Shown: in pieces, positions 16,362-25,258 of the stretch
How the letters are laid out: each line of letters starts with the position of its first letter
How positions within the stretch are numbered: position 1 is the first letter of the stretch
DNA from: Pseudomonas alkylphenolica
Lineage (GTDB): Bacteria > Pseudomonadota > Gammaproteobacteria > Pseudomonadales > Pseudomonadaceae
DNA length: 64,000 nucleotides
Direction of reading: 5' to 3'
Assembly: GCF_000746525.1 (NCBI RefSeq)
Contig: NZ_CP009048.1
Span: 2,659,501-2,723,500, forward strand
Notes under the pieces: model-generated
What the model was told of the DNA's origin: nothing
Databases searched by the model: none
What the model saw: only the letters and a program-made list of their open reading frames with translations
Program-made: the position numbers and the translations under genes

Positions 16362-16450
16362 GTGGGAGCGGGCTTGCCCCGCGATAGCGATCTTCCTGTC
16401 AGATTGCATCGCGGGGCAAGCCCGCTCCCACAGCAAGCCCGCTCCCACAG
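16362..16450. repeat. REP cluster, family A (inverted pair plus a partial third copy)
   Basis: GGTGGGAGCGGGCTTGCCCC at 16362 onward, an inverted copy at about 16408-16433, and a third partial arm GCAAGCCCGCTCCCACAG to 16450. It fills much of the space between the divergent Rrf2 and transporter genes. Confidence 0.85.
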
Positions 16451-16510
16451 GCTATCGCAAAAAGCACCCCGGAGGGGCTTGGCAGCGGTGTGTGATTGAG
16501 TCTAATGTAA

Positions 16511-16525
16511 TTGTCACGATGACAA
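16511..16525. promoter_or_regulatory. Perfect 15-bp palindrome TTGTCA-CGA-TGACAA (operator candidate)
   Basis: Lies 76 bases before the transporter binding-protein start, in the divergent space beside the Rrf2 gene. A second perfect palindrome CAAATATTTG follows at 16529-16538. The same 15-mer occurs, reverse-complemented, at 49486-49500. The regulator is unknown; the Rrf2 product or a GntR-type protein are candidates. Confidence 0.5.
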
Positions 16526-16600
16526 ATACAAATATTTGCAGCATCGATGCGTGCGAAGTCGGCTGAATCCTTTTCTCTGCACTTCAACAGGGGCAATGCC

Positions 16601-18202
16601 ATGAGCGATAACAACAACAAAATTACTCAAGCGATGCACGACGGCGGCTTGCCGCGTCGCGATTTTCTCAAGTACAGCGCCACTGCAGCCGCGGTGGCTG
16701 GCGCCTTCAGCCTTGGCTTGCCGATGCGCGGCTGGGCCGAGGAGGCCACGCCCAAAGCTGGTGGCGTGCTGCGCATGGGCCTGGCCGGTGGCAGCACCAC
16801 CGACTCGCGCGATCCGGGCACCTGGGCCGATACCTTCACCTTTGTCGGCTTCTCGGCGGTGTACAACACCCTCAGCGAAATCGCCGTGGATGGCAGCGCC
16901 ATTCCGGAGCTGGCCGAGCGCTGGGAACTGAGCCCCGATGCACGGATCTGGACCTTCACCCTGCGCAAGGGCGTGACCTTCCACAACGGCAAGACCCTGG
17001 ATGCCAACGATGTCGTCGCTTCGATCCAGCATCACCTCGGCGACAAGTCCACCTCGGCAGCCAAGACCGTGCTCGGTGACGTCGCCCAGGTTCGCGCCGA
17101 GGGCAACGATACCGTGGTTTTCGAGCTGCATTCGGGCAACGTCGACTTCGCCTATGTGGTCGCCGACTATCATCTGGCAATCATGCCGGCCAAGGACGGT
17201 GTCGCCGACTGGCAGTCTGGCGTGGGCACCGGCGGCTACCGCCTCAAGGGCTTCGAGCCCGGCGTGCGCATGGACCTGGAGCGCAGCCCGGATTACTGGA
17301 AAGCGGGCAGGGCGCATTTCGCCAGTGCCGAGCTGCTGGCCATCGCCGATGGCGCCGCGCGGGTCAATGCCCTGGTCACCGGTCAGGTCGATGTGATCAA
17401 CAAGGTCGACCTGAAAACCGTGGCCTTGCTCAAGCGCAACCCGAACCTGGCCATCGAAGAAACCAAAGGCGCCCAGCACTACACCTTCCCGATGCTGACC
17501 GACAGCACGCAGTTCCAGGACAACAACATCCGCCTGGCCCTCAAGCACGCGATCAACCGCGAAACCTTGCTCGCCTCGGTGCTCTACGGCTACGGCCAGA
17601 TCGGCAACGATCACCCGATCCAGCCCGGCAGCCGCTTTATAAACAGCGCGCTGGAGCAGCGCGCGTATGACCCGGACAAGGCGCGCTTCTACCTGCGTCA
17701 GGCCGGGGTCGATTCGCTCAAGGTGCGTCTGCAAGCCTCCGATGCCGCGTACACCGGCGCGGTGGATGCTTCGGTGTTGTTCAAGGAGCAGGCGCGCCAA
17801 GCCGGTATCGACATCGATGTGGTGCGCGAGCCGGCCGACGGCTTCTTCAGCAACGTGTGGATGAAGCAACCTTTCACCACCTCGTTCTTCTACAGCAGCC
17901 TGACCGCCGACCGCATGTTCAGCATCGGTTACGCCAAAGGCGCGGCGTGGAACGAAACGCACTGGGACAACCCGCGCTTCAACCAGCTGCTCAATGCCGC
18001 CCGTGGCGAGATGAACGCGCCGCTGCGCCAGGAGATGTACAACGAAATGCAGGCCCTGTGCCGCGACGAAGGCGGGGCGATCGTGCCGCTGTTTGCCAGC
18101 TCCGTGGCTGCCCGCTCCAAGCGCGTCACCCATGGCGGGGTGACTGCGCCGTACGGTGAGCTGGACGGTCTGCGCCTGATCGAGCGCTGGTGGCAGGCCT
18201 GA
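16601..18202 (+). CDS. ABC transporter substrate-binding protein, peptide/nickel type (SBP_bac_5), Tat-exported
   Basis: 533 residues. The N-terminus has a twin-arginine signal, LPRRDFLKYSATAAAVAGAFS, so the protein is likely exported folded. Family marks: AGGVLRMGL, ELAERWELSPDARIWTFTLRKGVTFHNGKTLDANDVVASI and GTGGYRLKGFEPG. Members bind peptides, opines, nickel or sulfur compounds. It is the first gene of a five-gene run with two permeases, a double ATPase and a quinone reductase. AGGGG at 16589-16593 decides the ATG at 16601 over earlier in-frame codons. The true ligand cannot be told from sequence. Confidence 0.87.
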   Translation: MSDNNNKITQAMHDGGLPRRDFLKYSATAAAVAGAFSLGLPMRGWAEEATPKAGGVLRMGLAGGSTTDSRDPGTWADTFTFVGFSAVYNTLSEIAVDGSAIPELAERWELSPDARIWTFTLRKGVTFHNGKTLDANDVVASIQHHLGDKSTSAAKTVLGDVAQVRAEGNDTVVFELHSGNVDFAYVVADYHLAIMPAKDGVADWQSGVGTGGYRLKGFEPGVRMDLERSPDYWKAGRAHFASAELLAIADGAARVNALVTGQVDVINKVDLKTVALLKRNPNLAIEETKGAQHYTFPMLTDSTQFQDNNIRLALKHAINRETLLASVLYGYGQIGNDHPIQPGSRFINSALEQRAYDPDKARFYLRQAGVDSLKVRLQASDAAYTGAVDASVLFKEQARQAGIDIDVVREPADGFFSNVWMKQPFTTSFFYSSLTADRMFSIGYAKGAAWNETHWDNPRFNQLLNAARGEMNAPLRQEMYNEMQALCRDEGGAIVPLFASSVAARSKRVTHGGVTAPYGELDGLRLIERWWQA

Positions 18203-18254
18203 GGGCTGAACCCGCAGTGCCACCTTTCGTTGTGTCTGTTCGAGGAACTGTCCG

Positions 18255-19214
18255 GTGAATAGTCTTTACAAACTGCTTGTGCAGCGCCTGGCCCTGGGCC
18301 TGTTGTCGCTGTTTGCGGTGGCGGTGATCATCTTTCTGGCCGTGGGCATGCTGCCGGGCGACGTTGCCGAGGCCATGCTCGGCCAGGCCGCCACCCCCGA
18401 AACCGTCGCGGCGCTGCGGGCCCAGTTGGGCCTGGATGTACCGGCACTGACCCGCTTCGGCCAGTGGGCCTGGCAACTGCTGCACGGTGATCTCGGCCTG
18501 TCGCTGGCCAACCAGCGGCCGATTGCCGAACTGATCGGCAGCCGTCTGGCCAACACCTTCAGCCTTGCCGCGCTGGCGGCGCTGGTTTCGGTACCGGTGG
18601 CGCTGCTGCTGGGTATGCTCGCGGCGCTGTACCGCAACAGCTGGTTCGACCGCCTGCTCAATACCAGTGCCTTGAGTGCGGTGTCGTTCCCCGAGTTCTT
18701 CGTCGCCTACATCCTGATCCTGGTGTTCGCGGTGAAGCTCAACTGGTTGCCGAGCATCTCCAACCTGGCCCCGGGAGCGAGTTTCACCGAAGTGCTGGAG
18801 CGTTCGCTGTTGCCAGTGCTGACTCTGAGCCTGGTGGTGATCGCGCAGATGATGCGCATGACCCGCGCGGCGCTGATCAACCTGCTGGCCAGCCCCTATA
18901 TCGAAATGGCCCGGCTCAAGGGCATCAGCCCGGCACGGATTATCTTTCGCCACGCTTTGCCCAACGCTCTGGCGCCGATCATCAACGTCGTGGCGCTGAA
19001 CCTGGCCTACCTGGTGGTGGGCGTGGTGGTGGTCGAGGTGGTGTTCGTGTATCCCGGCCTCGGCCAGCTGCTGGTCGATTCGGTGGCCAAGCGTGACATC
19101 CCGGTGGTGCAGGCCTGCAGCCTGATCTTCGCCGCGACCTACATCCTGCTCAATACCACGGCCGATGTGCTGTCGATTGCCAGCAATCCACGCCTGATGC
19201 ATCCGAAGGGGTAA
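18255..19214 (+). CDS. ABC transporter permease, DppB/OppB type
   Basis: 319 residues, GTG start at 18255 with GAGG at 18242-18245 upstream. Six hydrophobic segments; the first, at residues ~9-30, precedes a periplasmic domain typical of DppB proteins. The ATPase-contact loop is EMARLKGISPARIIFRHALPNALAPI. It forms the channel with the next gene product. The GTG start may hold its level below the binding protein. Close spacing to both neighbours implies one operon. Confidence 0.88.
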   Translation: MNSLYKLLVQRLALGLLSLFAVAVIIFLAVGMLPGDVAEAMLGQAATPETVAALRAQLGLDVPALTRFGQWAWQLLHGDLGLSLANQRPIAELIGSRLANTFSLAALAALVSVPVALLLGMLAALYRNSWFDRLLNTSALSAVSFPEFFVAYILILVFAVKLNWLPSISNLAPGASFTEVLERSLLPVLTLSLVVIAQMMRMTRAALINLLASPYIEMARLKGISPARIIFRHALPNALAPIINVVALNLAYLVVGVVVVEVVFVYPGLGQLLVDSVAKRDIPVVQACSLIFAATYILLNTTADVLSIASNPRLMHPKG

Positions 19215-19217
19215 GCC

Positions 19218-20045
19218 ATGAGCCTGATCAAACAACTGCTGCGCGCGCCGTTGAGCGCCAAGTTCGGCCTGCTGGTGATTGCCCTGTATGTGCTGGTGGC
19301 GCTGTTCGCCCCGGTATTGGCGCCCTATGGCGAGACCCAGGTGGTTGGCGAGGGTTTCGCGCCGTGGGGCGGCGAGTTCCTGCTGGGCACCGATAACCTC
19401 GGGCGCGACATGTTCAGCCGCCTGGTCTACGGCGCTCGCAACACCCTGGGCATTGCTTTTCTGACTACCGTCCTGGCCTTTGCTCTGGGCGGCTTTTGCG
19501 GGCTGGTGGCGGCGATCAAGGGCGGCTGGATCGATCAGGGCCTGTCGCGGGTGGTGGACATTCTCATGGCCATCCCACAGCTGATCTTTGCCTTGCTGAT
19601 CCTCAGCGTGGTTGGCACCACGGCCACTTCGCTAGTGCTGGTGATTGCGCTGCTCGATGCCACGCGGGTGTTTCGCCTGTCACGGGCGGTGGCCATGACC
19701 GTGGTGGTCCAGGACTTTGTCGAAGCGGCGCGGTTGCGCGGGGAAGGGCTGTGGTGGCTGGTCAGCCGCGAAGTGCTGCCCAACGCCGCAGCGCCCTTGA
19801 TCGCCGAGTTTGGCTTGCGCTTCTGCTTTGTCTTCTTGTTCATCAGCGCGCTGTCGTTCCTCGGCCTGGGTATCCAGCCGCCAACCGCCGATTGGGGCAG
19901 CATGGTGCGCGACAACGCGGTACTGATCACCTTCGGTGATATCAGCCCGCTGTTGCCGGCGCTGGCAGTGGCGTTGATCACGGTCAGCGTCAATTTCGTC
20001 GTGGATTGGGTGCTGCATGCATCCAGTGGCCTCAAGGAGTGCTGA
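19218..20045 (+). CDS. ABC transporter permease, DppC/OppC type
   Basis: 275 residues, starting 4 bases after the first permease. N-terminal helix LLVIALYVLVALFAPVLAP, then the conserved LLGTDNLGRDMFSRLVYGAR motif, and the coupling loop FVEAARLRGEGLWWLVSREVLPNA. Ends with LSFLGLGIQPPTADWGSMV, a standard DppC C-terminal motif. It pairs with the DppB-type partner in the inner membrane. Confidence 0.88.
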   Translation: MSLIKQLLRAPLSAKFGLLVIALYVLVALFAPVLAPYGETQVVGEGFAPWGGEFLLGTDNLGRDMFSRLVYGARNTLGIAFLTTVLAFALGGFCGLVAAIKGGWIDQGLSRVVDILMAIPQLIFALLILSVVGTTATSLVLVIALLDATRVFRLSRAVAMTVVVQDFVEAARLRGEGLWWLVSREVLPNAAAPLIAEFGLRFCFVFLFISALSFLGLGIQPPTADWGSMVRDNAVLITFGDISPLLPALAVALITVSVNFVVDWVLHASSGLKEC

Positions 20046-20047
20046 GC

Positions 20048-21694
20048 ATGACCCAAGTGAATAATCAGAAGCCGCTGCTGGAAATCCGCGATCTGCGTAT
20101 CGAAGGGCACTATGAAGACGCCTGGCATCCGTTGATCAAAGGCATCGACCTTACCCTGCAACGCGGTGAGGTGCTGGGGTTGATCGGCGAGTCGGGGGCC
20201 GGCAAGTCGACGCTGGGCCTGGCGTCGATGGGCTATGTGCGCGATGGCTGCCGGATCACCGGCGGTTCGGTGCGGTTCGACGGCATGGAGCTGGTCGGCG
20301 CCCGCGCCGAAATCTTGCGCAAGCTGCGCGGCCTGCGTATTGCCTATGTAGCACAAAGTGCTGCGGCGTCGTTCAACCCGGCCCACCGGCTGATCGACCA
20401 GCATGTTGAAACCGCAGTGAAGAACGGCGGCATCGACCGCGCCCAGGCCGAGGCCGAAGCGGTGGAACTGTACCGCGTGCTGCGCCTGCCCAATCCCGAG
20501 CAGATCGGCCAGCGTTATCCGCACCAGGTCTCCGGCGGCCAGCTGCAACGGGTGATGACCGCCATGGCCATGGCGTGTCATCCGGACCTGATCATCTTCG
20601 ACGAACCGACCACCGCACTGGACGTAACCACCCAGATCGAAGTGCTGGCGGCGATTCGCGATGCGGTAAAAACCTACGGCAGCGCCGCGCTGTACATCAG
20701 CCACGACCTGGCGGTGGTGGCGCAGATGGCCGATCGCATCATGGTCCTGCGCCACGGCAAGCTGGTGGAGGAGGCCGACACCCGCAGCATGCTCGACGCG
20801 CCGCAGCAGGATTACACCAAGTCGCTGTGGGCGGTGCGCAGCTTTCGCACCGAGCCCAAGCCTTGCCCGGTGCAGCAACGGCCATTGCTCGAAGTGCGCC
20901 AGGCCTGCGCCAGTTACGGCCAGCAGCCGGTGCTGCATGATGTCTCGCTCAAGCTCCACCGGGGTCAGACCCTGGCGGTGATCGGTGAGTCCGGCAGCGG
21001 CAAGAGCTCCACGGCGCGCTTGATTACCGGCCTGCTGCCACCGACGGCGGGGCAGGTGCTGTATGACGGTGAAGCCTTGCCGGCCGATTTCCGCCAGCGC
21101 CGCAAGGAGCAACTGCGACGGATCCAGATGATCTACCAGATCCCCGACACCGCGCTGAACCCACGCCAGCGTATCGTCGACATCATCGGCCGGCCGCTGA
21201 CCTTCTACCTCGGGCTCAAGGGCCAGGCCATGCGTAAACGGGTGGCCGAACTGCTGGAGATGATCGAGCTGGACCCTGCGCTGTACATGGAACGCCAGCC
21301 GCGCGAGCTGTCCGGCGGGCAGAAGCAACGCATCTGCATTGCCCGGGCGCTGGCCGCCGAGCCGCAGTTGATCATCTGCGACGAGGTGACCTCGGCACTG
21401 GACCAGCTGGTGGCCGAAGGCGTGCTCAAGCTGCTCAACCGCATCCAGCAGCAGTTGGGTGTGGCCTACCTGTTCATTACCCACGACGTGGCCACGGTGC
21501 GCGCCATCGCCGACGAAGTGCTGGTGATGCAACGCGGGCGCGTGGTGGATCACGGCAGCCGCGATGCCATCTTCAGCCCGCCGTATCGCGACTACACCGG
21601 ACTGTTGTTCTCCTCCGAGCCGGAAATGGACCCTGACTGGCTCAATCGCCTGCTGGCCAGCCGCGCCGCTCCTTCTACGCTGCAATCTGTTTAA
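20048..21694 (+). CDS. ABC transporter ATP-binding protein with two fused nucleotide-binding domains
   Basis: 548 residues containing two complete ATPase domains, the fused form of DppD and DppF. Domain 1: Walker A GESGAGKST, signature VSGGQLQRV, Walker B LIIFDEPTTALD. Domain 2 (from ~residue 280): Walker A GESGSGKSS, signature LSGGQKQRI, Walker B LIICDEVTSALD. Both sites look competent. The C-terminal extension lacks a clear four-Cys cluster. Start at 20048 is 3 bases after the permease stop; an in-frame codon at 20006 inside the permease is rejected. Energises the transporter encoded just upstream. Confidence 0.9.
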   Translation: MTQVNNQKPLLEIRDLRIEGHYEDAWHPLIKGIDLTLQRGEVLGLIGESGAGKSTLGLASMGYVRDGCRITGGSVRFDGMELVGARAEILRKLRGLRIAYVAQSAAASFNPAHRLIDQHVETAVKNGGIDRAQAEAEAVELYRVLRLPNPEQIGQRYPHQVSGGQLQRVMTAMAMACHPDLIIFDEPTTALDVTTQIEVLAAIRDAVKTYGSAALYISHDLAVVAQMADRIMVLRHGKLVEEADTRSMLDAPQQDYTKSLWAVRSFRTEPKPCPVQQRPLLEVRQACASYGQQPVLHDVSLKLHRGQTLAVIGESGSGKSSTARLITGLLPPTAGQVLYDGEALPADFRQRRKEQLRRIQMIYQIPDTALNPRQRIVDIIGRPLTFYLGLKGQAMRKRVAELLEMIELDPALYMERQPRELSGGQKQRICIARALAAEPQLIICDEVTSALDQLVAEGVLKLLNRIQQQLGVAYLFITHDVATVRAIADEVLVMQRGRVVDHGSRDAIFSPPYRDYTGLLFSSEPEMDPDWLNRLLASRAAPSTLQSV

Positions 21695-21705
21695 GGAAAA
21701 CCCTG

Positions 21706-22407
21706 ATGAATGTATTGATCGTTCACGCTCATCCCGAGCCGCAATCCTTCACCGCTGCCCTGCGTGACACAGCTGTGGAAACCTTCCAGGCCCAGGGCCA
21801 TCAGGTGCAGGTCAGCGACCTGTATGCGATGAACTGGAACCCGGTGGCCAGTGCCGATGACTTTGCCACGCGGGAGAATCCCGATTATCTGGTCTATGCC
21901 CTGGAGCAGCGCCTGGGGGTCAAGAGTGGCTCGATTGCCGCGGATATCCAGGGCGAGTTGGACAAGCTGTTGTGGGCAGATCTGCTGGTGCTGAACTTCC
22001 CGATCTTCTGGTTCTCGGCCCCGGCCATCCTCAAAGGCTGGATCGACCGGGTGCTGGTGTCCGGTGTCTGCTATGGCGGTAAGCGCTTCTACGACCAGGG
22101 CGGCCTGGCCGGCAAAAAAGCCCTGGTGACCGTGACCCTCGGCGGGCGCGAGCACATGTTCGGCGAAGGGGCGATCCACGGGCCGCTGGAGGATATGCTG
22201 CGACCGATCTTGCGTGGCACTCTGGCGTATGTCGGCTTTGACGTGCTGGAGCCGTTTGTGGCCTGGCATGTGCCGTATATCAGCGAGGAGGCGCGCAAAG
22301 ACTTCCTGCACAGTTACCAGCAGCGTCTGCAGCACTTGTCGGATGACCAGCCGCTGGCGTTTCCGCGCTTGTCGCAGTTTGATGAGGCGCTGTATCCGTT
22401 GGCTTGA
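21706..22407 (+). CDS. NAD(P)H quinone oxidoreductase, flavodoxin-2 fold
   Basis: 233 residues. MNVLIVHAHPEPQSFTAAL is the flavin-phosphate site and LNFPIFWFSAPAILKGWIDRVL the second family motif, placing it with NQO1/MdaB-type FAD quinone reductases that make two-electron reductions. AAGGAAAA 12-5 bases upstream gives the ribosome-binding site. It lies 11 bases after the ATPase gene, so it is part of the transporter operon. In P. aeruginosa I recall a gene of this family next to aruH, so the transporter block may be an insertion between them. A REP element follows the stop. Confidence 0.85.
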   Translation: MNVLIVHAHPEPQSFTAALRDTAVETFQAQGHQVQVSDLYAMNWNPVASADDFATRENPDYLVYALEQRLGVKSGSIAADIQGELDKLLWADLLVLNFPIFWFSAPAILKGWIDRVLVSGVCYGGKRFYDQGGLAGKKALVTVTLGGREHMFGEGAIHGPLEDMLRPILRGTLAYVGFDVLEPFVAWHVPYISEEARKDFLHSYQQRLQHLSDDQPLAFPRLSQFDEALYPLA

Positions 22408-22409
22408 TT

Positions 22410-22452
22410 ATCGCGGGGCAAGCCCGCTCCCACAGAGGGCTTGCCCCGCGTC
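22410..22452. repeat. REP palindrome, family A
   Basis: ATCGCGGGGCAAGCCCGCTC with CCAC, then a short half-copy GGGCTTGCCCCGCG. It separates the convergent quinone reductase and alpha-oxoamine synthase genes. Confidence 0.8.
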
Positions 22453-22468
22453 GCACTGCTCGATCCGC

Positions 22469-23863
22469 TTATCCGCTCTGCCCCAGGAGAACAGAACGAC
22501 AAACATTAACCAGCGCCTTACCACACGCGTGCATCTTGGCTTGCGAGATCGAGGGCATGACGGTTATTCGGAACTGATCACAACCTTTTGGCACAGCCGG
22601 ATAAACGACGCCAAGCACATAAACACCTTGAAGATAAAGACGCTTCTGTATCTCGAATAGCGCCTGCTCATCACCGACCACCACCCGGCGTATTGCGGCT
22701 GGTGCATCATCCGGCTCGGTTTCTATGCCATCGAGTTTCAGTTTACGTAAGTAGCCACTCAAGATATCCAGATTGCGCCGCTGCCTTTGGTACATTTTCC
22801 TAAAAGTATTTGTAGTCGCCCGGTCCGACTGCAGTGTTTCGTCCGTAGCATTGATCTGTCGAAGCACCTCAGCGGCGGCGGCGGTAATAGATGCCGGTAC
22901 ACCGGACGAAAATACTCGATTGGTGGTGTATTCATAGCTGGCGCTCTCGGCCAACGATGTATTGCACACGATGTAACCACCTTGGGCACCGACAGACTTT
23001 GCGAGCGTACCCGTCACAATATCAATACAGCCGGGATCCATCTCCCAGTAGTCCGCAGTTCCGCGACCTTGTGGCCCCAGTGCGCCAAGTGCATGGGCCT
23101 CATCGACAAGCAACAGACACTTGAAACGCTGCGCAAGCGCCACTAAACCCGGCAAGTTGCACACATGACCACTCATACTGAAGACGCCATCGGTCATGAT
23201 CAGGCGCCGGTGCTGGCATTTTGGATCAAGATCATTGGCAGTGATCAACTTTCGCTCGAGGTCGTCCATGTCATTGTGGCGAAAACGCACCAGTTCGGCC
23301 TCGGACATTGCCGCTCCCTGCAACAGTGTCATGTGACTTTCCGAGTCTGAAAAGATCGTGTCGCCACGGCCCACAAGCATCGGAACTGCCGTCATGTTGG
23401 CCATGCTTGCGCTTATCGTCAGGAAAGCCGCCCCTTCACCGGCGGGGCGATACAACTTCAACAGCTCATCCTTGACCTGCTCGTGATGCTCGCTCTCGCC
23501 GGAAAGTGGCGCAGAGTCATACGAACCGACGCCATGGGTATCAAGGGCTTTACGTGCCGCTTTGATCGTTTCCGGCCAGAATGACGCACTCAGATAGGCA
23601 CAACCGCATAACACAAACACGTTATCCGGTTTCGGTATAGCACCTGTTCCCTCGGAACATGTTGTACCAGTAAGAGAAAAACGGTGTGATGGCAGATGTC
23701 GGATCCAGGCACCCTTTGGGCCAATCGTAGCGACCCGTAGTTGCGACAAATCTGCCCCCGCGTCTGCTGCTCTCTGAGTGCTGTCTGCCATCCAGCGCGC
23801 ACTACGAGCAAAAAAATTATTTGCTGTCCGCGAGCCAGCACGCTTTTCAGGTCCTTGTTTCAT
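22469..23863 (-). CDS. Orphan alpha-oxoamine synthase-family PLP enzyme
   Basis: 464 residues; GGAGG seven bases before the ATG at 23863 fixes the start. The core matches the family of 8-amino-7-oxononanoate, 5-aminolevulinate and serine palmitoyl transferases: GVGSYDSAPLSGESEHHEQVKDEL in the substrate region, SESHMTLLQGA (His177 stacking on PLP), MTDGVFSMSG, LLVDEAHALGALGPQGRG (Asp254, His257) and the PLP lysine in GTLAKSVGAQGGY (Lys289). About 85 extra N-terminal residues, rich in Arg and Ser, precede the core. No biotin, haem or sphingolipid genes are near and no acyl carrier protein, so it is not BioF. Base composition is lower in G+C than neighbours. It should join an amino acid to an acyl thioester to give an alpha-aminoketone; CqsA-type signal synthases share this chemistry. 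Confidence 0.75.
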   Translation of the reverse strand: MKQGPEKRAGSRTANNFFARSARWMADSTQRAADAGADLSQLRVATIGPKGAWIRHLPSHRFSLTGTTCSEGTGAIPKPDNVFVLCGCAYLSASFWPETIKAARKALDTHGVGSYDSAPLSGESEHHEQVKDELLKLYRPAGEGAAFLTISASMANMTAVPMLVGRGDTIFSDSESHMTLLQGAAMSEAELVRFRHNDMDDLERKLITANDLDPKCQHRRLIMTDGVFSMSGHVCNLPGLVALAQRFKCLLLVDEAHALGALGPQGRGTADYWEMDPGCIDIVTGTLAKSVGAQGGYIVCNTSLAESASYEYTTNRVFSSGVPASITAAAAEVLRQINATDETLQSDRATTNTFRKMYQRQRRNLDILSGYLRKLKLDGIETEPDDAPAAIRRVVVGDEQALFEIQKRLYLQGVYVLGVVYPAVPKGCDQFRITVMPSISQAKMHACGKALVNVCRSVLLGQSG

Positions 23864-24121
23864 CGAAACCTCCGTCTTAAGCGTCTACTAACTCGCTTTT
23901 GTTTATCTGCTAGCACCTTGGTTCGAGATGTTTAGTCTGTCGTCCGGACAGCCTTCAAAGTGTATTTAGTGCTTCATCAAAGAGATCTGCAACTGGCAGA
24001 AATATCAGGTTTGATCGCGATGTTTTTAGCCACCCACCCATTCGGGTTATGGTCGCCACCCGCGAATCACCTGATAGTAAGTCCATCGGCTCACCCTGAG
24101 CAGTCACACGACGGAGTTGCT
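23864..24121. promoter_or_regulatory. Divergent intergenic region between the oxoamine synthase and the PotF-like gene
   Basis: 258 bases, AT-rich toward the synthase. It holds an inverted repeat CTGTC-GTCCG-GACAG (23937-23951) that could be an operator. GGAG at 24111-24114 serves the PotF-like gene. No gene or RNA is evident. Confidence 0.35.
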
Positions 24122-25225
24122 ATGCGCAAGGCACTGAAGGTGATGTGCAGTCTGTTGCTGGCGTCCACTGCCACGGCCACCCTGGCCGCTGAAGTGGACA
24201 CCGGCAACACACTCAGGTTGTACAACTGGACGGACTACATCGGCGAAACCACCCTGGCCGATTTCGAAAAAGCCACGGGGATCAAGGTGATCTACGACAC
24301 CTTCGATGGCTACGAAACCGTACAGACCAAACTGCTCACTGGCCGCTCCGGCTACGACCTGGTCATGCTCAACGCCTCCCTGGTGCCGCCACTGATCAAA
24401 GCTGGGGTGTTCCAGCCGCTGGACAAGCAACAGTTGCCGAGCTGGCACAACCTCGACGCCCAGGTGGTTCAGGCGCTGCAAGGCTATGACCCCGGCCTGA
24501 AATACTCGGCGCCCTATACCTGGGGCAGTAACGGCGTGACCTACAACGTCGAAAAGATCAAAGCGCGCATGCCCGATGCGCCGATCGGTTCGCTGGCCAT
24601 GCTGTTCGACCCGAAGATCGTCTCGCGCTTTGCCGACTGCGGCGTGACCCTGATGGACGCACCCACCGAGGTGAACCCGCTGGCGCTCAAGTACCTGGGC
24701 AAAGACCCACGCAGCGCGGCGCCGGCTGACCTCAAGGCGGTCGAAAAGCTGCTGCTGGATATCCGCCCCTATATCAAGAAATTCGACTCGGTGAACTACC
24801 TCACCAGCCTGCCCAACGGCGATGTGTGCATGGCCTTGACCTGGTCGGGTGACTACGCCATTGCCCAGGCCCGCGCCGAGGAAGCGAAAAAAGACATCAA
24901 ATTGTCGTTCTTCATCCCCAAGGAAGGCTCGCTGATCTGGTTCGACAACCTTTACCTGCCCAAGGATGCCCCGCACAGCGCCAACGCCCATCGTTTCGTC
25001 GAGTTTCTGTTGCAGCCGCAGACCATGGCCGAGGTGACCAACTACATCCGCTACGCCAACAGCAACGCAGCGGCCACGACCTTGGTGCAGACGGACATCC
25101 GCAATGATCCGGCGATCTACCCCGATGACGCTACCCGCGAACGCCTGTTTGCCCAGAAAACCCAGGACGCCCGCGATATGCGCGCGATCACCCGGGTCTG
25201 GAGCACGGTCAAGACCGGTTTCTGA
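24122..25225 (+). CDS. PotF/SpuD-type polyamine-binding periplasmic protein
   Basis: 367 residues with a Sec signal peptide (MRKALKVMCSLLLASTATATLAA). The mature start NTLRLYNWTDYIGETTLADFEKATGIKV is the standard PotF/SpuD/SpuE opening, and the ligand-cage aromatic and acidic residues in LYNWTDYI, YDLVMLNASL and LTWSGDYAIAQAR are in the expected places. No polyamine ABC permease or ATPase genes follow; instead an aminotransferase gene is 33 bases downstream. So the protein may serve a transporter encoded elsewhere or a sensor. GGAG decides the ATG at 24122; the frame is open to 23960 but without a site. Confidence 0.85.
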   Translation: MRKALKVMCSLLLASTATATLAAEVDTGNTLRLYNWTDYIGETTLADFEKATGIKVIYDTFDGYETVQTKLLTGRSGYDLVMLNASLVPPLIKAGVFQPLDKQQLPSWHNLDAQVVQALQGYDPGLKYSAPYTWGSNGVTYNVEKIKARMPDAPIGSLAMLFDPKIVSRFADCGVTLMDAPTEVNPLALKYLGKDPRSAAPADLKAVEKLLLDIRPYIKKFDSVNYLTSLPNGDVCMALTWSGDYAIAQARAEEAKKDIKLSFFIPKEGSLIWFDNLYLPKDAPHSANAHRFVEFLLQPQTMAEVTNYIRYANSNAAATTLVQTDIRNDPAIYPDDATRERLFAQKTQDARDMRAITRVWSTVKTGF

Positions 25226-25258
25226 CTAACCTCAATTCCCATTGCCAAGGAACAGACC

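Noticed and set aside
19535..21685. 716-codon minus-strand frame opposite the ABC ATPase
   Set aside because: No motifs, no ribosome-binding site; the plus strand carries two full ATPase domains.
22469..23863. Assignment of the oxoamine synthase as BioF
   Set aside because: N-terminal extension, unusual residues around the PLP site and no biotin genes nearby.
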